Positions 33,371 to 42,407 of a stretch of DNA of 64,000 bases are shown here, piece after piece. The translations under genes were made by a program, and so were the position numbers. Source of the DNA: Zobellia nedashkovskayae (GTDB lineage Bacteria; Bacteroidota; Bacteroidia; Flavobacteriales; Flavobacteriaceae). A model generated the notes under the pieces. That model made no database searches. It was not told where the DNA came from and saw only the letters and a program-made list of their open reading frames with translations. The DNA is taken from assembly GCF_015330125.1 (NCBI RefSeq), contig NZ_JADDXR010000002.1:806001-870000 (forward strand). The letters are read 5' to 3'. Numbering within the stretch: the first letter of the stretch is position 1; every line of letters begins with the position of its first letter.

Positions 33371-33877
33371 TTAAAGTTCGTTCCTGTCCCAAAACATAGG
33401 CGGCTCAATACCCAATGACCGCAAGTATACATACCCCTGACCACGATGGTGTATTTCGTTATCAATAAAATATAAAATGGAAGATTGAACAGTACCTTCA
33501 TACTGCCCAAAAAGCTTGATGATTTCATGGAAGTTCTCAACCCCTATTTTAGTCCAATTGGTATTGATTTCTTCTGTGGCTTCATCCCAAAGTTCCAATA
33601 CTTTGCTTTTGCTGTTTCCATGAGCCACCTCTTCCGTAAAGGCAGCCTGCTTACCTGTAACTATTTCTTGAATTCCAGGCCCAGCTATACTCAATAGTTC
33701 ATCTACCATTTTTGAAAAGGGGCGCATACCACCAATGGAATATTCAAAGAAATCTTTCTCCGGAAATGCTTCAATTACCTTTCTGGTTAAAGTTCTATGC
33801 CCTTGCCAATGGGCCAATAGTTCGGCAGGAAGAATTACTTGGGTTACTTTTTCTGTGGATGAGACTGCTGTGTTCAT
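33371..33877 (-). CDS. DinB-family (YfiT-like) protein
   Basis: A 168-residue four-helix-bundle protein of the DinB/YfiT superfamily. Recognisable segments are ELLAHWQGHRTLTRKVIEAFPEKDFFEYSIGGMRPFSKMVDELL and the C-terminal DNEIHHRGQGYVYLRSLGIEPPMFWD, where histidines supply the usual metal site. Family members act as metal-dependent thiol transferases or are uncharacterised stress proteins. The promoter carries an operator nearly identical to that of the WYL regulator at 42.5 kb, so it is likely part of that regulon. Confidence 0.84.
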   Translation of the reverse strand: MNTAVSSTEKVTQVILPAELLAHWQGHRTLTRKVIEAFPEKDFFEYSIGGMRPFSKMVDELLSIAGPGIQEIVTGKQAAFTEEVAHGNSKSKVLELWDEATEEINTNWTKIGVENFHEIIKLFGQYEGTVQSSILYFIDNEIHHRGQGYVYLRSLGIEPPMFWDRNEL

Positions 33878-33913
33878 AATTTACATTTTTTAGATTCGTA
33901 CTATTTATAAGAA

Positions 33914-33948
33914 CAAATGTAAAAGTGACTAGTGACAGCAGTTTGTCA
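33914..33948 (-). promoter_or_regulatory. WYL-type operator and promoter of the DinB operon
   Basis: TGACAGCAGTTTGTCAG (33933-33949) is an inverted repeat with TGACA/TGTCA arms. On the minus strand a consensus -7 element TACATTTG (33921-33914) starts 19.5 bases from the repeat centre, so the repeat covers the -33 region. The same repeat and spacing occur upstream of the WYL regulator. Confidence 0.66.
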
Positions 33949-34034
33949 GTAGTAAAATTATAAAGTATTTTTTTTAAAATCAATTTACCTCAACTCCTTT
34001 TTGTAATTTGATTTCAAGGCGATTAAACAAAAAA

Positions 34035-35159
34035 CTATTGTATTAACTTGGCGAAATTATAACTGGCATTTACCAGATTCGTATAACTGGAAGCCATTGC
34101 TTCTGGCAAAGTAGAAATACCCCTTACTATTGAATTCACATAAGCCAGTCCAAATTTTTCTTGTTGTTCTATGGATATAGAAACCGAACCACATAAGGCT
34201 GCAACTGGTATTTTATGCTTCTGAGCAGAAGTAACTACCCCATTTATAGTTTTCCCAGAAAGCGTTTGTTCATCTAACTGACCTTCGCCAGTAATAATCC
34301 AATCGGCATCTGCAATTGCCTCATCAAAATGAGCTAGTTCTTTTACCAAATCTATACCAGACGTAAGTTCTCCTCTTAGAAATATGATGGCTCCACCGCC
34401 TATTCCACCAGCGGCACCAGAACCTTTTAGTTTTTGAAGGTTAATATTGTAGGTATCCAAAGCTACTTTTGCAAAGTTCTTTAAACCTTTATCCAGAATT
34501 TCTATTTCTTCTTCTGATGCTCCCTTTTGTGCAGCATAAATCTTTGCCGCCCCATTAGTACCGTAAAACGGATTGGAAACATCACAAGCAATTTTAAACT
34601 GTGCATCTGCCAATAACGGATGAACGTTTGAAGCATCTATACTTCTAACCTTACCCAAATTACTTCCTATAGGTTCTAAATCTAAACTATAATCTGCCTT
34701 GAATATATACCCTAAAGCATTGGCCATACCCATACCACCATCGTTTGTTGCGCTTCCTCCTATGCCAAGGATTATTTCTTGAGCACCTCTTTCAAGAGCA
34801 TCAGCAATAAGTTCACCTGTACCAAAGGTGGTGGTGTTCATACAGTTCCTATCCGCATCCTCTAATAATTTAAGTCCGGATGCCTCGGCCATTTCTATAT
34901 AAGCAATATGAGTTTCAGTGGCATATAAATAGGAAGCGTTTATTGGCCTGAATAACGGATCGTTTACGGTAATTGTAATTTTATCGCCATGTATGTAATG
35001 TTTTACCACATCTATGGTTCCGTCGCCGCCATCCGCTAAAGGCATTTTTACGATTTCGGCATTATTAAAGACATGCTTTAAGCCTTCCTCTACAGCATCA
35101 CAGAACTCAAATCCAGAGAGGGAACCTTTAAATTTATCTGGAGCGATTACAATTTTCAT
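34035..35159 (-). CDS. Glycerate kinase (GlxK/GarK family)
   Basis: A 374-residue glycerate kinase of the GlxK/GarK family, phosphorylating D-glycerate (usually to 2-phosphoglycerate). The start MKIVIAPDKFKGSLSGFEFCDAVE, the PLADGGDGTIDVV block, GIGGSATNDGGMG and GSGAAGGIGGGA are diagnostic. No glyoxylate carboligase or tartronate semialdehyde reductase gene is nearby. Instead it follows a symporter and a glycosylglycerate-type hydrolase, so it probably handles glycerate released from a glycoside. It starts 10 bases after the symporter stop. Confidence 0.92.
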   Translation of the reverse strand: MKIVIAPDKFKGSLSGFEFCDAVEEGLKHVFNNAEIVKMPLADGGDGTIDVVKHYIHGDKITITVNDPLFRPINASYLYATETHIAYIEMAEASGLKLLEDADRNCMNTTTFGTGELIADALERGAQEIILGIGGSATNDGGMGMANALGYIFKADYSLDLEPIGSNLGKVRSIDASNVHPLLADAQFKIACDVSNPFYGTNGAAKIYAAQKGASEEEIEILDKGLKNFAKVALDTYNINLQKLKGSGAAGGIGGGAIIFLRGELTSGIDLVKELAHFDEAIADADWIITGEGQLDEQTLSGKTINGVVTSAQKHKIPVAALCGSVSISIEQQEKFGLAYVNSIVRGISTLPEAMASSYTNLVNASYNFAKLIQ

Positions 35160-35169
35160 AGCGCTTATT

Positions 35170-36774
35170 TTAGTTCAAAATATTAGGCAAAGAAATACTA
35201 AACAATACTATGGCAACAAAATAGGCCAGTAAGATGGCAACCTCTTTTTTACCTGAATAGTATACAACCTCTAAGCCTTCGTTAACTTCTCTTTTAACAG
35301 TATAACTAACCGCAAGAGCTACCACAATAGTAACTAAACAACCCAAAGCGTTCCACCAGAACCAAAAGATTTGCGGTACATATAACCATAGGTAAATATT
35401 AAACAATACCCCAACTACGATTCCAATATTAGCACCAAGCGCATGTGTTCTCTTAGTAAGAATTGCCAGAATAAATGCAGCCAAAATTGGGCCGTAGAAA
35501 ACAGAGCTTATTTTATTGATAACTTCTATAACCGTACCTTCTATATTTCCAGCAAAAAAAGCAAAGAATAAACATACAAGACCCCAAAAGATAGATAATA
35601 ATTTTGAGTACGTCATGTACTTCTTATCCGGCATATTAGGATGAAATCGCTTTACGAAGTCCTCCATAGTAACTGCAGAAAGTGAGTTCACCGTTGAACT
35701 TAGGGTGGACATAGCTGCAGACATAATTGCAACAATCAATATACCTATAACGCCATTTGGCAAATATTTGATTATGAAAACTGGCACCATTAAATCAGCC
35801 TTTTTTCCCTCTAAAGAAGAAATATTGGCTTGATACACTAAATCCATCTGCTCTTGAAAACTAGCATCCTGAACTAGGAGTGTACCCAAAACAAGCCCCA
35901 TAATACAATACGTTAGAGTAAAGGGGAACCTAAGTAGGCCGTTGGCCATCATTAATTTTTTAAGATTGGGCATGCTGCTAGAAGATAACAATCGTTGTGA
36001 TTGCGTCTGGTCTGTTCCATAATAAGAAGCATATAAAAAAAAGCCCCCTATGACCATTGGCCAAAAACCAAATTCATCATTACCATCTGCATTATTAAAA
36101 CCCCATTTACTAAAATCTACAGCCGTAATCCTGTCTCTGTCTACATGGGTAAGAAAATTGTCTATACCGCCCAATTCACTAAAACCGTAAAAAAGACAAA
36201 TGATAATACCGATAAAAAGAATACTCATTTGAATTACATCGCCCCAAATAACGGCTTTCATTCCTCCTTGGTAAGAATAGACCATGGTTATAAGGCCAAT
36301 GATTAAAATGGATATCCAAAAATCCATCTGAATAGTAGCCTGAAGAATCAATGCCATGGTATACACCATTACACCGGTAGCTACCGATCTACTTATTTGA
36401 AAAACGAAACTGATCAGCAGTCTGGATGAAGCATCAAAACGTGTTTCTAAATATTCATAAACACTGACAATTCCTGATTTGTATAGGGTAGGCAGTACAG
36501 CAATCAACAAAAAAGCCATTGCCAAGGGCACACCTAACTCATAGGTAAGCCATTGCATACCTCCTCCGGCCTTAAGCCCTACAAAGGCTGGTGCCGAAAT
36601 AAAACTGATAGCAGAAAGTTGCGTTGCCATAGCCGAAAGGCTCAAAGGCAACCATGACGTTTGCCTTCCTCCTAGGAAATAATCTCCTCCGGAATTATTG
36701 TCTTTAAACAAAAAACCCAATCCCAAGAAACCGACTAAGTAAACGACGATTATGATATAATCTATATAATTCAT
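35170..36774 (-). CDS. Sodium:solute symporter (SSS family)
   Basis: A 534-residue symporter with about 14 helices and the SSS pattern GGDYFLGGRQTSWLPLSLSAMATQLSAISFISAPAF near the start. MSAAMSTLSSTVNSLSAVTMEDF (about 355-377) is the conserved helix 8-9 region with sodium-site serines. SSS members move sugars, acids or glycosides across the inner membrane. Its location between the GH63-type hydrolase and glycerate kinase suggests a glycosylglycerate, glycerate or hexose substrate. Confidence 0.89.
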   Translation of the reverse strand: MNYIDYIIIVVYLVGFLGLGFLFKDNNSGGDYFLGGRQTSWLPLSLSAMATQLSAISFISAPAFVGLKAGGGMQWLTYELGVPLAMAFLLIAVLPTLYKSGIVSVYEYLETRFDASSRLLISFVFQISRSVATGVMVYTMALILQATIQMDFWISILIIGLITMVYSYQGGMKAVIWGDVIQMSILFIGIIICLFYGFSELGGIDNFLTHVDRDRITAVDFSKWGFNNADGNDEFGFWPMVIGGFFLYASYYGTDQTQSQRLLSSSSMPNLKKLMMANGLLRFPFTLTYCIMGLVLGTLLVQDASFQEQMDLVYQANISSLEGKKADLMVPVFIIKYLPNGVIGILIVAIMSAAMSTLSSTVNSLSAVTMEDFVKRFHPNMPDKKYMTYSKLLSIFWGLVCLFFAFFAGNIEGTVIEVINKISSVFYGPILAAFILAILTKRTHALGANIGIVVGVLFNIYLWLYVPQIFWFWWNALGCLVTIVVALAVSYTVKREVNEGLEVVYYSGKKEVAILLAYFVAIVLFSISLPNILN

Positions 36775-37076
36775 GAGTAATTTTTCAATTGGTTTGGTCT
36801 CCTATTTTATTCTTTGTTCTATGAACAGAATATGGTAGACGCCTGCTGCGCAATTGCTTTTAAGAACTAAAATACAGCAGAAATATCTTACATTTCATTA
36901 AAATAGACTCTCCACGGCGGAAATTGAACAACACATTACAATTTACCGCCATTTTGAGTCAAAAATGAGAACAACAATAGCTCAACAACTAGCAACTAAT
37001 TAACGCGAACCAAACATGTTGGCTGCACGAACACTTAGACTTTCTTGTCCTCAAAAAAAAACTAAACATTTACCTC
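36775..37076. other. 302-base gap upstream of the symporter
   Basis: No coding frame is convincing. It presumably holds a promoter for the symporter-kinase unit. One hairpin is visible: GGCGGAAATTG (36916-36926) against CAATTTACCGCC (36939-36950), with one bulged base and no T-run. No copy of the LacI-type operator was found here. Confidence 0.4.
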
Positions 37077-38387
37077 TTAACCTTTAAGAAGGTCTATTAT
37101 CAATGCGGCGGTCCATGAGAAATTATCGCCACCGTAACCTTTTCTAATTTCTTCACCAGTATCTTTTCTACAGTCAAAATATTCAAAAAAGCCATCGCGT
37201 TCAACAAGTTCAATTGAATCATTTTGAACACGCGCTGCAATTTCCTTATATCCGTACTCTTTCAATCCACGGTATAGCATCCAATTCATATTGATCCAAA
37301 CGGGACCTCTCCAATATTTTCTAGGATTGAAACGATTATCTGTAGGATCAAACGATGCACATAAATACTTATCATCACCTCCAAAGCGGTCCATCATAGT
37401 ATTTACTAGTACCTCAGCTCTTTCTTTACTTGGAATACCGGCAAATAAAGGGGAAAATGAGGAAGAAGAAACATGGCGTATAGGCTTATCATTTCGCATA
37501 TCATAATGAACATATGCACCCAATTCATTATCCCATAGTTTCTGGTTGAAAGCAGCAATACTTCTTTCTTGATTCTTTCTTAAATATGCTATTTTATCTT
37601 CATTGCCACCAAACAATTCATATAGCTCCATTAAAGCCTTATTAGATTTAATGAGCATGGCATTGAATAACGGGTCTTGTACTAAGAAAGGAGAAAGCTC
37701 GGCTATTTTAGCATCATCGTAGTTATTTTGCTTTGCAATATCTATGATGTACAAATAGTGGTCATACTCCCTTTTTGATGGACGTTGAGAAGCATCTACA
37801 TGCGTTGTGTCTTTTCGTTCAAAAGTATATTCCGGTGGGTTCATGGTGTCCCAGATATCATCCCATACAGGAGAATTATCTGTACCAGATTCCCAGTTGT
37901 GATAAATGTATACTAAACCTTCATTTTGTGGATCACGATTTTCGTAAAAATACACATGGTTGTCATACACCTTATCTATCTGCCCTTTTATAAAATTGAG
38001 CATATCTTCCTTATCATCTACAATATTTAGCATATCTTGGAGAACAAAGGCAGTAACAGGGGGTTGGGTCATTCCTGTAGACTTATATTTTTTTGATGAA
38101 AGCGGATGTAAGTCTGACCTGTGAAAATCATGACCTGGAAAATAAGAATCGTCATCTGTATGAAAAACAATGTGTGGTATAAAACCATTATCCCATTGCG
38201 CATTTAACAAAGTCTCTATTTCTTTTTTTGCGTGATCTATATTGTAATGGGCTAGGCCTACTGCAATAAAACCGCTATCCCATTTCCATTGAAACGGATA
38301 AAGTCCTTTACTAGGTATAGTAAAACCACCTTTTTGAAAATTGGCGTCTAAAACGTTAATTGCCCTATTTATTATATTTTCTTTCAT
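37077..38387 (-). CDS. GH63-type glycosylglycerate hydrolase (mannosyl-/glucosylglycerate hydrolase-like)
   Basis: A 436-residue cytoplasmic (alpha/alpha)6-barrel hydrolase of the short GH63 type that splits 2-O-alpha-mannosyl- or glucosylglycerate into sugar and glycerate. Visible features are PFQWKWDSGFIAVGL, the acid-containing NWESGTDNSPVWDDIW (Asp at about 170), YWRGPVWINMNWMLYRGL, FFEYFD (candidate base Glu at about 402) and GGDNFSWTAALIIDLL. The frame reaches 38417, but the ATG at 38387 (MKENIINRAINVLDANF) is preferred because the longer version runs into a hairpin. No signal peptide. A trehalase-like or other glucosidase role is the alternative. The adjacent glycerate kinase favours a glycerate glycoside. 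Confidence 0.82.
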   Translation of the reverse strand: MKENIINRAINVLDANFQKGGFTIPSKGLYPFQWKWDSGFIAVGLAHYNIDHAKKEIETLLNAQWDNGFIPHIVFHTDDDSYFPGHDFHRSDLHPLSSKKYKSTGMTQPPVTAFVLQDMLNIVDDKEDMLNFIKGQIDKVYDNHVYFYENRDPQNEGLVYIYHNWESGTDNSPVWDDIWDTMNPPEYTFERKDTTHVDASQRPSKREYDHYLYIIDIAKQNNYDDAKIAELSPFLVQDPLFNAMLIKSNKALMELYELFGGNEDKIAYLRKNQERSIAAFNQKLWDNELGAYVHYDMRNDKPIRHVSSSSFSPLFAGIPSKERAEVLVNTMMDRFGGDDKYLCASFDPTDNRFNPRKYWRGPVWINMNWMLYRGLKEYGYKEIAARVQNDSIELVERDGFFEYFDCRKDTGEEIRKGYGGDNFSWTAALIIDLLKG

Positions 38388-38405
38388 AACGTACATAAGG
38401 ATAAA

Positions 38406-38436
38406 ACACATTGGCAATAAGCCACCACCAATGTGT
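38406..38436 (-). terminator. Hairpin between the TonB receptor and hydrolase genes
   Basis: ACACATTGG (38406-38414) and CCAATGTGT (38428-38436) form a 9-bp stem with a 13-base loop. On the minus strand TTTTAT follows. It lies between the receptor stop and the hydrolase start and may be an attenuator or processing site that sets unequal expression. Confidence 0.6.
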
Positions 38437-38481
38437 CTTTGATTTAAAAACTAACTAAACTCGCACTAATTCAAATCATTT

Positions 38482-41160
38482 TTAGAAATTGAAAGTCGCT
38501 GTCAAGAAGAATCTTCTTGGTAGAATAGGACGACCAACAAAGAACTCGGATTCACTCTGTCCTGCAGCACCCGCTCTTGGGTTACCTTCCGTAATACCAT
38601 CACTATCAAAAAGATTGAAGATGGAGAAACCAAGACGAACGCTCTGGTTTTCTTCTGGCGTACCAAAAGTGTAACCTGCACCCAATCTACCGATTGGAAT
38701 AGCGTCTAATTCTATATCATTTACATCAGAAGAGAATTTACTACCCGTGTAATTAAAACCAAAATTAGCATCGAACTTTCTGTTATCGTAGTAAGCACCT
38801 AGCGAACCTAAAAAGTTAGGCTGTCTTGCCAATTCATTGCCCACGTTAGCCTCGGAAGAAGTCCCGTTTACCAAATCAAAATCTGTGTTTTTAGTAATTT
38901 CGTGACCCTGGTAAGTTACCGTACCACGAAGATTAAAATTGCTAGCTACACGATAGTCACCAGTAGCTTCCAAACCTATAGTTCTAGTGTCCTGTTCAGA
39001 ACGGGTTTCATCTATTAACTGACCACCCACTATAGCTTGCTGTATTTTAATTCTATCTTTCAAAGCCACATAATAAGCAGCAACCGATCCAGAGAATTTA
39101 GAAGAACCAAATTTAGCACCAGCTTCAAATTGAATAATATTTTCAGGATCATAAGCATTTTCAGAAATACCTGCTACCGGAGCAAAACCTCTTATTTGTG
39201 GAAAGAAATATCCTTTAGAAAAGTTAGCATATAAATTGGTTACATCGCTCAATTCATAAAGACCTGCAAAAGAAACTGCCCATCCAGAAGCTTGAATAGA
39301 TGATCTTATGAAACTACCATCGGCAGTTTGTACATCACTCAATTCCGTAATTAACTCTGGGTTATCATAAACTGTTGCACTTGTTATTCCGCCTTTGGCG
39401 TTTTCACCATCTGTATGCTCATATCTAAAACCAACGTCAAAACGCCATCTGTCAAAAATCATCTCATCGGTTAAATAGAAAGCCAATCTGTTCTGAGATA
39501 AGAAATTATTTGAGGTTTGACCTATACGGTTGTATAAACCACCTTCTGAGTATACTACATTACCTCCAGCTGCATCGGCATAATTCAAATTCACCAATCT
39601 AGGAGCGTTATTGAATTCAGATAGAACACGGTATTGATAGTTTACATCTTCTGCCTCAGTACGTGCTATAAAAGTACCTAAAGTTACGTTGTGACTTCCA
39701 CCATTTAAAGTCTCTAAAGTCTTCGTTAAAGAAGCCTCTCCCGAATAATCAGTCATTGGTCTTAAACGATCTACATGAAGGTTATCAATTACCAAATCCG
39801 AACCATTTATTTGTGAATTAGGATTTCCGCTCTGATAGCGAGCTGTGTACCCTTGGTTGTCAGGAGCTATACTAGCTACATAGTTATCTAATGTAATTGG
39901 GTTTCCGTTGTCTCCGTTTCCTCCAACATACAAAGCAAAGTTGTGCTTGTAGTTAGCATATTTTACTTTGGACTTGAATCTTAAATCATCTTGAAATCTG
40001 TAATCAAAATCAGCTAAAAGATATCCGCCAGTTGTAGAAACACCATCAGCAATTGGGCTATTATATGTGCCACCTGGAGTAATAAAAGAAGTGTTAGCCA
40101 ATTCCCCTGTCAATAACTGCTCTACAGCTTCTCCGTCATTTCCTGCCAAACGCTCTCTACTTCCACCTGATAAAGGTATTGGAAGGTAGAACTGTGCTTT
40201 ATCATTTATAAACTGGCCATGTACGGTAAACGAACCTTTGTCAAATTTCTTCTTGATATTAGCCCTGAACTGCACCCCTTTTGTTGGCAAACCAGTATCT
40301 ATAGGTCCACGGTCATGTCTTACAAATCCCGTAAAAGCATAGTATGTATTAGAATCTTCACCACCCAATTGGCCACCACTGTAGAAATCGGTTTTTAACC
40401 GTCCCATATTAGCAACTTCTAGGTTTACGATGTTACCAGGATTGGTATCACCCGTTTTACTTGTATAGTTAATGATACCTGCAACAGAACCCGCACCATA
40501 TAAGATAGCAGAACCACCACGTACAAATTCAACACCTTTAAAACCAATATCTGGTCTGGCATATACATCATGCGCGGAAGAGTTTAAACCAAATGTGCTC
40601 ATTAAAGGCATACCATCATATTGTAATGGGTTAAACACATATTGACCACCAGAAGGCAGACCTCTAACGAATACGTTAGTTGCTGTTTCACCACCACCAC
40701 CTTCAGCAGTAATACCAGGTACACTTCTTAAAATATCTGCCTGACTATTGGCCGATAGTTTGGTGATCTCTGCCATTTTTACAGAACTAATAGACAACGG
40801 AGCCTGCTTTTGAGACCTGAACGTACTAGAAGCAGTCAAAACAACCTCGTCCAATTGTTGGCCACCTTCTTGTAGTTCAAAATTTACCGTTACATCTGCT
40901 CCGGTTAACTCTACTGGCTTATCTAAGGTAGTAAATCCTAAATATGAAGTTCTTAATACTTGGCTGCCTTCTAGGTCTGTTGAGAATGTGTAGTTACCGT
41001 CAAAGTCAGATGTTGTACCAGAAGTACTACCTGCTATTATAATATTCGCTCCCGGGATTGGATCCCCGGCACTGTCCGTAATGGTACCGGAAATTCCAGT
41101 CTGGGCAAATGCTCCAGTACCTAGAAGAAGACCGATTACCGCAAAAAAAACTTTCTTCAT
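38482..41160 (-). CDS. TonB-dependent outer membrane receptor
   Basis: An 892-residue receptor with a signal peptide (1-19, ending AFA), an N-terminal carboxypeptidase-regulatory-like domain (about 22-100), a plug domain (about 115-235, with VFVRGLPSGGQ and GVEFVRGGSAILYGAG) and a C-terminal beta barrel ending in FFLTATFNF. No SusD partner is adjacent, so it resembles the stand-alone CirA/FecA-like type. It heads the leftward operon with the GH63-type hydrolase and faces a LacI regulator, so it probably imports the small glycoside over the outer membrane. A siderophore role is less likely from context. Confidence 0.9.
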   Translation of the reverse strand: MKKVFFAVIGLLLGTGAFAQTGISGTITDSAGDPIPGANIIIAGSTSGTTSDFDGNYTFSTDLEGSQVLRTSYLGFTTLDKPVELTGADVTVNFELQEGGQQLDEVVLTASSTFRSQKQAPLSISSVKMAEITKLSANSQADILRSVPGITAEGGGGETATNVFVRGLPSGGQYVFNPLQYDGMPLMSTFGLNSSAHDVYARPDIGFKGVEFVRGGSAILYGAGSVAGIINYTSKTGDTNPGNIVNLEVANMGRLKTDFYSGGQLGGEDSNTYYAFTGFVRHDRGPIDTGLPTKGVQFRANIKKKFDKGSFTVHGQFINDKAQFYLPIPLSGGSRERLAGNDGEAVEQLLTGELANTSFITPGGTYNSPIADGVSTTGGYLLADFDYRFQDDLRFKSKVKYANYKHNFALYVGGNGDNGNPITLDNYVASIAPDNQGYTARYQSGNPNSQINGSDLVIDNLHVDRLRPMTDYSGEASLTKTLETLNGGSHNVTLGTFIARTEAEDVNYQYRVLSEFNNAPRLVNLNYADAAGGNVVYSEGGLYNRIGQTSNNFLSQNRLAFYLTDEMIFDRWRFDVGFRYEHTDGENAKGGITSATVYDNPELITELSDVQTADGSFIRSSIQASGWAVSFAGLYELSDVTNLYANFSKGYFFPQIRGFAPVAGISENAYDPENIIQFEAGAKFGSSKFSGSVAAYYVALKDRIKIQQAIVGGQLIDETRSEQDTRTIGLEATGDYRVASNFNLRGTVTYQGHEITKNTDFDLVNGTSSEANVGNELARQPNFLGSLGAYYDNRKFDANFGFNYTGSKFSSDVNDIELDAIPIGRLGAGYTFGTPEENQSVRLGFSIFNLFDSDGITEGNPRAGAAGQSESEFFVGRPILPRRFFLTATFNF

Positions 41161-41218
41161 AATTGTAGTTTTAAAAGTTGAGTGAACTTGAGTTATTATT
41201 AATTTGTTAATACAGGAC

Positions 41219-41295
41219 CAAAACTATTTGAATATCATATTATTTCGACAAAAAAATTGCAAATTTGTTATGCAAACGTTTTCGCAAACGTTTGC
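41219..41295. promoter_or_regulatory. Divergent receptor/lacI control region with double LacI-type operator
   Basis: GCAAACGTTTGC (41284-41295) is a perfect palindrome with the LacI-family core AAACGTTT. It overlaps a second near-palindrome TGCAAACGTTTTCGCA (41271-41286). A -7 element TAGTTTTG for the receptor lies at 41226-41219 on the minus strand. For lacI, a TTTG inside the palindrome (41291-41294) precedes TTTATTTG (41317-41324) by 22 bases. Binding by the adjacent LacI protein is inferred. Confidence 0.7.
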
Positions 41296-41356
41296 AATTC
41301 ATAATTTTTTCCTAAATTTATTTGCATTAGGTTGAAAATCAACATCTTTTTACATT

Positions 41357-42382
41357 ATGGGCAAAAGACATAACACCACTTTAAAAGATTTATCCAAAGA
41401 ATTAAACCTTTCTATATCAACAGTTTCTCGCGCGCTTAACAACCATCCAGATATTAATGAAAACACAAAGCAGAATGTTAAAGACCTAGCGCGTAGAATG
41501 AATTATTCGCCTAATTTATTCGCCAGAAGTTTTCGGTCTCAAAAGACAAATATCATAGGAGTAGTTGTTCCTAACATCACACATTATTTTACCTCTACCA
41601 TTTTAAAAGGCATTTTGGAAGAGGCAGAAATACAAGGATATCGTGTTATTATTTCCGAATCCAACAACAGCGAAGCCAAGCAGACCGAAATGCTAAATAC
41701 CATGACCCAATTTGGCGTTGATGGCATTTTGATGTCCCTCACTAGAAAAATAGAAAAAATAGAAGACCTACTTCAAACATTGAACCGCGTACCTATAGTA
41801 TTATTTGATAAAGTATCCCAAAAAATACCATGCACCCAGATTGTTATTGATGAGGAACAAGCTGCCTTTAATGCCGTGGAGCACCTTATTGAATTAGGGA
41901 AAGAGCGGATAGCCATTATTAAAGAAACCGAGAATTCATACAATTCCGAAAAGCGCTATGCGGGCTATCTTCGTGCTTTGGAGCACCACGGGATCAAAAT
42001 TCGAGAAAAGATTATTTTAAGTACAGAAGATATATCACTCATTCATGGAAGGCGCCTCACCAATATTCTTTTAAGTATGAAAAAACGGCCCGATGCTATT
42101 TTTGCCATTACGGATAATGCCGCCATTGGTGCTATAAAGGCACTCAATAAATTCAAGGTTAAAATACCCGAGGAAATAGCGGTGGTTGGTTTTAGCAATT
42201 CGGCAAACTCAAAAATTATTCAACCTGAACTAACTACCGTAGACCAGCCTGGCGACAAAATTGGTCGTACCTCCGTAAAATATCTCATAGAAGAAATTGA
42301 AAATCCATCAAACGATGTCATCACTAAAACCGTTGAAATAAAAACCACATTAGTGGTCAGGGATTCCTCTTTAAGGGCTTAG
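41357..42382 (+). CDS. LacI-family transcriptional regulator
   Basis: A 341-residue LacI/GalR regulator with HTH TLKDLSKELNLSISTVSRALNNHPDIN (about 8-34), hinge helix NLFARSFRSQKTN and a periplasmic-binding-protein-like sensor domain (about 60-338). It is divergent from the TonB receptor and separated from it by a double palindromic operator. It probably responds to the glycoside or a product such as glycerate or hexose. Repression of its own promoter is likely since the -33 element lies in the operator. Confidence 0.92.
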   Translation: MGKRHNTTLKDLSKELNLSISTVSRALNNHPDINENTKQNVKDLARRMNYSPNLFARSFRSQKTNIIGVVVPNITHYFTSTILKGILEEAEIQGYRVIISESNNSEAKQTEMLNTMTQFGVDGILMSLTRKIEKIEDLLQTLNRVPIVLFDKVSQKIPCTQIVIDEEQAAFNAVEHLIELGKERIAIIKETENSYNSEKRYAGYLRALEHHGIKIREKIILSTEDISLIHGRRLTNILLSMKKRPDAIFAITDNAAIGAIKALNKFKVKIPEEIAVVGFSNSANSKIIQPELTTVDQPGDKIGRTSVKYLIEEIENPSNDVITKTVEIKTTLVVRDSSLRA

Positions 42383-42407
42383 CTCCAAAATTTTATTAAA
42401 GTAATGC

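Noticed and set aside
33361..33540. Longer N-terminal extension of the small protein at 33151
   Set aside because: It lies fully inside the DinB gene on the same strand. The ATG at 33360, just after the DinB stop, begins the plausible protein.
34035..35159. Glycerate kinase as part of glyoxylate or photorespiratory-type metabolism
   Set aside because: No glyoxylate carboligase, tartronate semialdehyde reductase or glycolate oxidase gene lies nearby. The local context is a glycoside hydrolase and transporters.
36916..36950. Hairpin upstream of the symporter as a terminator
   Set aside because: It has a bulge and no T-run on either strand, so it is recorded only as a possible structure.
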